This document shows positions 59,596 to 64,000 of a stretch of 64,000 nt of DNA, piece by piece; within the stretch, counting starts at the first letter, position 1, and each line of letters begins with the position of its first letter. Made by a program: the position numbers and the translations under genes. A model generated the notes under the pieces. It was given only the letters and a program-made list of their open reading frames with translations, did no database searches and had not been told where the DNA came from. Location of the stretch: assembly GCA_017557185.1 (NCBI GenBank), contig JAFZAP010000114.1, positions 55,809 to 119,808 on the forward strand, read 5' to 3'. This DNA is from Prevotella sp. Lineage in GTDB: Bacteria; Bacteroidota; Bacteroidia; Bacteroidales; Bacteroidaceae.

Positions 59596-62500
59596 ATGAT
59601 GAAAAAATTACACATTCTGCTTTTATTGCTTTTATTTACAGGAATGGCTCATGCTCAGAGCATCGAGTTGGGCGGACCGTTGAAGTTGCAATCGAACGTT
59701 GCGAACAACCTGCCGTGGAAGATGTTCTCCGAGTCCCTTCGTCATGCGCCGAGTCGCAAGGCCATCGAAGTTGATAGCTGGAGCCAGATGTGGTGGGGCC
59801 ACTACACGGGTTCTGAGTCGCTGGTGGGCATTGGCGTGAACAACCAGCTGGCTACTTACGATTGTGCCATGCACATTTCTAAGGAGCATACCATCGCCTA
59901 CGACAAGGAAATCAAGGCGCTGCGCTTCATCGCCGACTGCACGAAGGGTATGTCGAGTTTCAAGGTGTGGCTTTCTGAATCCTTGCCTGCCACGGCCGAT
60001 GAGGCCGATGTCGTGACGATCGACGTGCCGTTGAGCAATCTCGTTGACAATCGCTTCGTGGAGGTAGAACTGCCGACAGCCTACGCGATTACATCGAATG
60101 GTGTCTATGTCGGTATGACCTTTACGATGAGCAGTCCTGACGATGCCTATCACTATCCGATCCTCATCACATATTATAACAGAGGTGAAGATGGTGGATG
60201 GCTGAAGGTGACGGGCAATAGCGGCTTGGAGGACTGGGTTGACTTGTCGCCCGACTATGGCAATCTTCCAATTCAAGTCCTGCTGGATGGCGAGTTCGAT
60301 CACAATGCCGTTTCTGCGAGCAGTTCGTTCTCCGATGTGTATGCTTTGGTGAACGGTACCGCAGAGGCAGAGGTGACGCTGACGAGCGAAGGGCTAGGCA
60401 AGGTGAGCAGCATCGACTATACAGAGACCACGCCAGAAGGAACGAGTGAGGAACGGCATCTCGACTTCGAGCCTTTCGAAGGCATGGGCACACAGATGAA
60501 TGTCAGGATTCCGCTGACGGCTGATGCTCAGTCGGGCCGCACGGAGCGCACTATCAAGATACATAAGGTGAACGGTGTTCCCAACGAGAACGGCATTGCT
60601 GTATCGAAGGGATATATGGTTTCGCTATCGCAGTCGGCAAAGAAGAAAGTGCTTGTCGAGGAGTTCACGGGTACGTGGTGCGGATGGTGTCCGCGTGGCA
60701 TTGTCGGTCTGGACATGCTGAACGCGAAGTATGGCGACGATGTCGTGACGATAGCCATCCATAACGACGATCCAATGGCCATTAGCTATGGTGTAGACGC
60801 ACCGAGCTTCCCGTATGCACTGGTGGGGCGTACGACACCTGCCGATCCTTATTTCGGCGTGAACGGCGAGCCGTTCGGCATTGGTGATCTCGTGGCTGAG
60901 CAACTCCAGATACCTACAGAAGCATCGCTGACGTTGTCGGAGCCGGAGATGGATGCAAACGGCAAGATTACCTTCAGCACGGATTTGGTATTCAACTACA
61001 GCAGCGACACTGCCCCTTATGCTTTGGCGTTTGCGGTGTTGACGGATGGCTTGATCGGTGACACGAAGAAATGGGCGCAGGCCAACTACTATTCGAAGAA
61101 TGCCGAATGGGCCGACTACGATGACCTGAAGGAATGGTACGAGGGTGCATCGTACGTGAAGCAAGTCTACGACCACGTGGCCATTGCCGGCAAGGGCATT
61201 GCCAATGGACTGACGGGCAGCGTGAAAGCTCCGATCGTGGAAGGTGAGACAAAGACCTATAATGGCTATGTCACCGTTTCGGGCAATGCGCTCACAACGA
61301 ATCCGGATAAGTTGAGCGTGGTGGCCATGCTCATCAATAAGACCACGGGTGCAGTGGTGAATGTCGATAAGCGTGCCGTGAAGATTTCTGAAAACTTCCC
61401 GGAAAACAAGGCAACGGTGAGCGATTTTGACATGACGACTGCCGTGCTAGGCGGAACAACTACTGCCCGCGTGCCGATGAAGAACTATGGAAGTCAAGGC
61501 GTGAAAAGCATCGACTACACAGTGCGTGCTGGCTCGGAGGAGTCAGAACTGAGGCACATCGACCTTGCCGAGCCTCTGCAGGGCATCGGCGTGTCGCGCT
61601 ACGTTGACTTCGAGATTCCTGCCGACACGATATCGGGCCTCGTCAGCCGTAGCATTATGCTGAAGCAGATCAACGGTAAAGACAACGAATCGACGACTGG
61701 CACCTCTGCCACCGGCAAGCTGATGACGATTGCCAAGGTGTCGCCTCGTAAGACTGTGATCGAGGAATTCACCGGAACGTGGTGCATGTGGTGCGGGCGT
61801 GGTATTGCCGGCTTGAAGCGTGCCCATGACGAATATCCCGATGATATCGTGATGATGGCCATCCATAGCGGTAGTGGCAGTTCAACCGACCCGATGCAGA
61901 GCAGCGTATTTAATACGATCATCAGCGGTCATTCCTTCCCGTCGGCCAACGTGAACCGCTATCGTGCCACCGATCCTTATCTGGGTGACGAGAGCGAAGG
62001 TTGGGGACTTGGAAAAGTAATCGAGGAGGAACAGGCGAAGCTTGCTGAGGCTGGCATCAGTCTTTCGACGCCAATCCTTGATGAAGAAACTGGCATCATC
62101 AGCTTCACGACGGACGTGACATTCCAAATAAACCGTCGCAGTGCTCCATATCTGCTGAGTTATGTTTTGATAGGTGATGGTCTGACGGGCTCCGGCGACA
62201 ATTGGACTCAGGTGAATGCCTATAATGCATACGCTGGCTATTACGACGATGATCCCTACATGAAGGAGATTACCGATATGCCTTTCTACGTCACTGACAT
62301 GGTGTACGACCACGTGGCCCTCAATGCTCTGGGCATTACTTCTGGACTGACGGGTAGTCTGAAGAACCGTGTTGAGGAAGGTCAGGTGCAGAGTCATAGC
62401 AGCCAGTTTACGATTAAGAACAACTCGCTTGCCAAGAAGGCTACGAAGCTTTACGTAGCTGCTTTGCTCTACGACAAGGCTAACAACTGCTTTATCAATG

Positions 62501-62694
62501 CCGACCAGAAAGAAGTCGTCAGCAGTACGGTAGGCATCCGACAAATTGAAAACGGAGAAGGGACGATGGAAAATGGTTCGTTGATAGAAGTTGCCCGCTA
62601 TAGCGTTGACGGCAAGCCGCTCGCCCATCCTCAGAAGGGCCTGAACATCATTCGTATGAGCGATGGCAGTGTCCGCAAGGTGGTTGTGAGGTAA
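59596..62694 (+). CDS. Omp28-related outer-membrane/secreted protein with two thioredoxin-like modules
   Basis: 1032 residues. A signal peptide ends AHAQS. An N-terminal beta-sandwich region (about 25-240) is followed by two similar units of about 370 residues. Each unit has an Ig-like part (VSSIDYTETTPEG.. and VKSIDYTVRAGSE..) and an Omp28/thioredoxin-like part: VEEFTGTWCGWCPRG (Cys362, Cys365) and IEEFTGTWCMWCGRG (Cys730, Cys733). The end, YSVDGKPL...KGLNIIRMSDGSVRKVVVR, is the short C-terminal module of Prevotella secreted proteins. Omp28 proteins are surface antigens of unknown function; the CxxC pairs suggest a redox or disulphide role. Monocistronic with a hairpin terminator. Confidence 0.88.
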   Translation: MMKKLHILLLLLLFTGMAHAQSIELGGPLKLQSNVANNLPWKMFSESLRHAPSRKAIEVDSWSQMWWGHYTGSESLVGIGVNNQLATYDCAMHISKEHTIAYDKEIKALRFIADCTKGMSSFKVWLSESLPATADEADVVTIDVPLSNLVDNRFVEVELPTAYAITSNGVYVGMTFTMSSPDDAYHYPILITYYNRGEDGGWLKVTGNSGLEDWVDLSPDYGNLPIQVLLDGEFDHNAVSASSSFSDVYALVNGTAEAEVTLTSEGLGKVSSIDYTETTPEGTSEERHLDFEPFEGMGTQMNVRIPLTADAQSGRTERTIKIHKVNGVPNENGIAVSKGYMVSLSQSAKKKVLVEEFTGTWCGWCPRGIVGLDMLNAKYGDDVVTIAIHNDDPMAISYGVDAPSFPYALVGRTTPADPYFGVNGEPFGIGDLVAEQLQIPTEASLTLSEPEMDANGKITFSTDLVFNYSSDTAPYALAFAVLTDGLIGDTKKWAQANYYSKNAEWADYDDLKEWYEGASYVKQVYDHVAIAGKGIANGLTGSVKAPIVEGETKTYNGYVTVSGNALTTNPDKLSVVAMLINKTTGAVVNVDKRAVKISENFPENKATVSDFDMTTAVLGGTTTARVPMKNYGSQGVKSIDYTVRAGSEESELRHIDLAEPLQGIGVSRYVDFEIPADTISGLVSRSIMLKQINGKDNESTTGTSATGKLMTIAKVSPRKTVIEEFTGTWCMWCGRGIAGLKRAHDEYPDDIVMMAIHSGSGSSTDPMQSSVFNTIISGHSFPSANVNRYRATDPYLGDESEGWGLGKVIEEEQAKLAEAGISLSTPILDEETGIISFTTDVTFQINRRSAPYLLSYVLIGDGLTGSGDNWTQVNAYNAYAGYYDDDPYMKEITDMPFYVTDMVYDHVALNALGITSGLTGSLKNRVEEGQVQSHSSQFTIKNNSLAKKATKLYVAALLYDKANNCFINADQKEVVSSTVGIRQIENGEGTMENGSLIEVARYSVDGKPLAHPQKGLNIIRMSDGSVRKVVVR

Positions 62695-62720
62695 TAATAT
62701 ACCCCAAATAAGAATTGCAA

Positions 62721-62752
62721 ATAAAGCCCAGGTTGATCAGCTTGGGCTTTAT
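62721..62752. terminator. Bidirectional terminator after the Omp28-like gene
   Basis: ATAAAGCCCA / TGGGCTTTAT is a perfect 10-bp stem with a 12-nt loop, between two convergent genes. Confidence 0.8.
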
Positions 62753-62803
62753 GCTATATATCCGTTTGTGGTGTTCGTGAAATATAGGAATGGGGTAAAA
62801 TCC

Positions 62804-64000
62804 TCATTGAGATAGGATAATGGTAACGAGAGCCTTGACATCGTTGAGGGTGATGATTTCGTTGCCGTCGATATCGAGTTGAGGGTCTTGAGCGTTGGCG
62901 AGGAAGGCGTTTACCCATGCGGTGACATCAGCGATATTAACCATTCCGTCGCCATTGACGTCGCCGGGGATTCTCGAAATGCATGAAATGATGATGGGAT
63001 CATTATAGGTGCTCGCCATATCATCAGCCACGAAGTGAACTGATTTGCTGGCATAAACATCGTAGAGAGGCTTCTCGTTTTCCAGATCGAAGACCTGGAA
63101 TGTCACATCGTTATAATCGAGATCCCTGCTGTAGATGCGCAAATATCCGTCGACGGCCACTCCGACACACTCCTCACCGATGAAGGCTCCGATGGCATAG
63201 TTGTCATAGTCGTCCACACGGACGTCGTCGATTACCAATTCCACGTATGCCGTCATGTCGTGCTGGAAATCGCCGTAGTAGAACAGCCACGGTGCGCGAT
63301 GAATAGCCAGCGTGCCGCCCTCGCCGCTGACCTGCGCATCCGAGTGGAAGGGATTGCTGAGCGAGCCGTATGCGAAGATCTCGATGTCACCGTCGCTGCG
63401 GGTGATTACATTGTCAGCGCTGACGGCACGGCATTTCGTCTCTTCTCCCGTTGCAGGGTCGATATAGTTGTTGGCATGCAGATAGAACGTACATTCTGTT
63501 CCGCCGAAGGTTATGGTCCCGCCGTTGAGCACGGTGAGCGAGCTGGACATGGCGTCTTTCTTCTTGCCCTTGATTCCCTTCGAACCGTCGCCCGAGACAT
63601 TGGCCACGATGCTGCCGCCAAGCAGCTGGGCATCGTAGTTGGTGCGGATGCCCTCTGCATCCTTTCCGCTAACGACAATGTTCAGCATGCCGCCCGTCAT
63701 GGTCAGGATACTGTCGCACTTCAGTCCCGTACTGCCGTCGGCAGTGACGTTCACGTTGATGACGCCGCCGTTGATCTTCAGACACCCAAAGTCGTCGGAA
63801 TCGATACCGTCGCTAGTGACGTTGTTGATATTCACGATACCGCCCTCCATGCGGAAGTAGTTATGCTCGTTCGCCATCTTTCCCTTGCCGCAATGAATAC
63901 CGTCGCCGTCGGCAGCACCCAGCACGTTGATGGTGCCGGTGGTGGTCTTCAGTTCCAATTCTTCCTTGGCCGAGATGGCATGTTTCGTGTTGCCCGTGAC
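62804..64000 (-). CDS. Cthe_2159-like beta-helix carbohydrate-binding protein with dockerin-like end (partial, 5' end outside window)
   Basis: The minus-strand frame is open to base 64000 (398 codons); the apparent start at 63958 is only a TTG inside the domain, since HAISAKEELELKT upstream is also family sequence. Repeated short strands (GDGIHCGKGK, TSDGIDSDDFG, ADGSTGLKCD, GKDAEGIRTN, GDGSKGIKGK) form the right-handed beta-helix of Cthe_2159-like domains, some of which bind polygalacturonate. A Fn3-like/secondary region follows. The last ~55 residues are dockerin-like: two calcium loops, DVNGDGMVNIAD and DIDGNEIITLND. Dockerin-like ends are frequent in Prevotella secreted proteins; a cohesin partner is not seen here. 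Confidence 0.85.
   Translation of the reverse strand, partial: VTGNTKHAISAKEELELKTTTGTINVLGAADGDGIHCGKGKMANEHNYFRMEGGIVNINNVTSDGIDSDDFGCLKINGGVINVNVTADGSTGLKCDSILTMTGGMLNIVVSGKDAEGIRTNYDAQLLGGSIVANVSGDGSKGIKGKKKDAMSSSLTVLNGGTITFGGTECTFYLHANNYIDPATGEETKCRAVSADNVITRSDGDIEIFAYGSLSNPFHSDAQVSGEGGTLAIHRAPWLFYYGDFQHDMTAYVELVIDDVRVDDYDNYAIGAFIGEECVGVAVDGYLRIYSRDLDYNDVTFQVFDLENEKPLYDVYASKSVHFVADDMASTYNDPIIISCISRIPGDVNGDGMVNIADVTAWVNAFLANAQDPQLDIDGNEIITLNDVKALVTIILSQ

Overview
The window looks like chromosome of a gut or rumen Bacteroidales bacterium close to Prevotella. The reasons are the promoter style (TAnnTTTG at -7 with TTTG or TTG about 20 bp upstream, and few Shine-Dalgarno sites), a complete nqrABCDEF operon, Bacteroidetes-only families (DUF4301, DUF1460, Omp28-like, Cthe_2159-like with dockerin), a Bacteroides-type GyrA, and short C-terminal modules typical of Prevotella secreted proteins. 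There is no prophage, insertion sequence, rRNA operon or CRISPR array. One tRNA (Cys) is present.

Layout. 1-6.2 kb: a GH78 alpha-L-rhamnosidase lipoprotein (cut by the left edge), galE, an SDR reductase and a secreted esterase. 6.9-13.6 kb: gyrA, two paralogous secreted TPR proteins and a DbpA-like helicase. 13.7-17.6 kb: a serine operon (serC, serA, DUF1015, YigZ-like). 18-24.6 kb: rpsA and tamB on the minus strand. 24.7-33.1 kb: sodium bioenergetics, with the Na+-NQR operon and a membrane pyrophosphatase with the K+-dependent signature. 33.2-37.4 kb: divergent porins and an SSS symporter. 37.4-42 kb: a minus-strand relA, DUF1460, rlmD group. 42.1-47.1 kb: a sugar-nucleotide cluster (DUF4301, galacturonokinase-like GHMP kinase, NTP transferase, UDP-glucuronate 4-epimerase type). 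47.1-54 kb: comEC, a carboxylesterase, tRNA-Cys, a FeoB-associated-type peptide, glyA, pyrI and pyrB. 54.1-56.4 kb: a class A penicillin-binding protein. 56.4-57.8 kb: an AT-rich patch with orphan reading frames and repeats. 57.8-64 kb: GH51 arabinofuranosidase, a double-thioredoxin Omp28-like protein and a dockerin-bearing beta-helix protein (cut by the right edge).

The most interesting candidate system is the 42.1-47.1 kb cluster. The kinase carries the galacturonokinase form of the GHMP motif (SPYRICPLGAHVDHQ). DUF4301 shows motifs like UDP-sugar pyrophosphorylases, and the epimerase would interconvert UDP-GalA and UDP-GlcA. Together they suggest direct salvage of pectin-derived galacturonate into nucleotide sugars, as plants do.

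The second theme is repeats. (i) A GC-rich palindromic element sits at the ends of genes and also inside or at the termini of four coding sequences. (ii) Two related 22-bp tandem arrays lie near the 3' ends of minus-strand genes. (iii) Degenerate 7-8 nt tandem repeats fill many gene junctions just before start codons. (iv) A perfect 26-bp inverted repeat lies between yigZ and rpsA.
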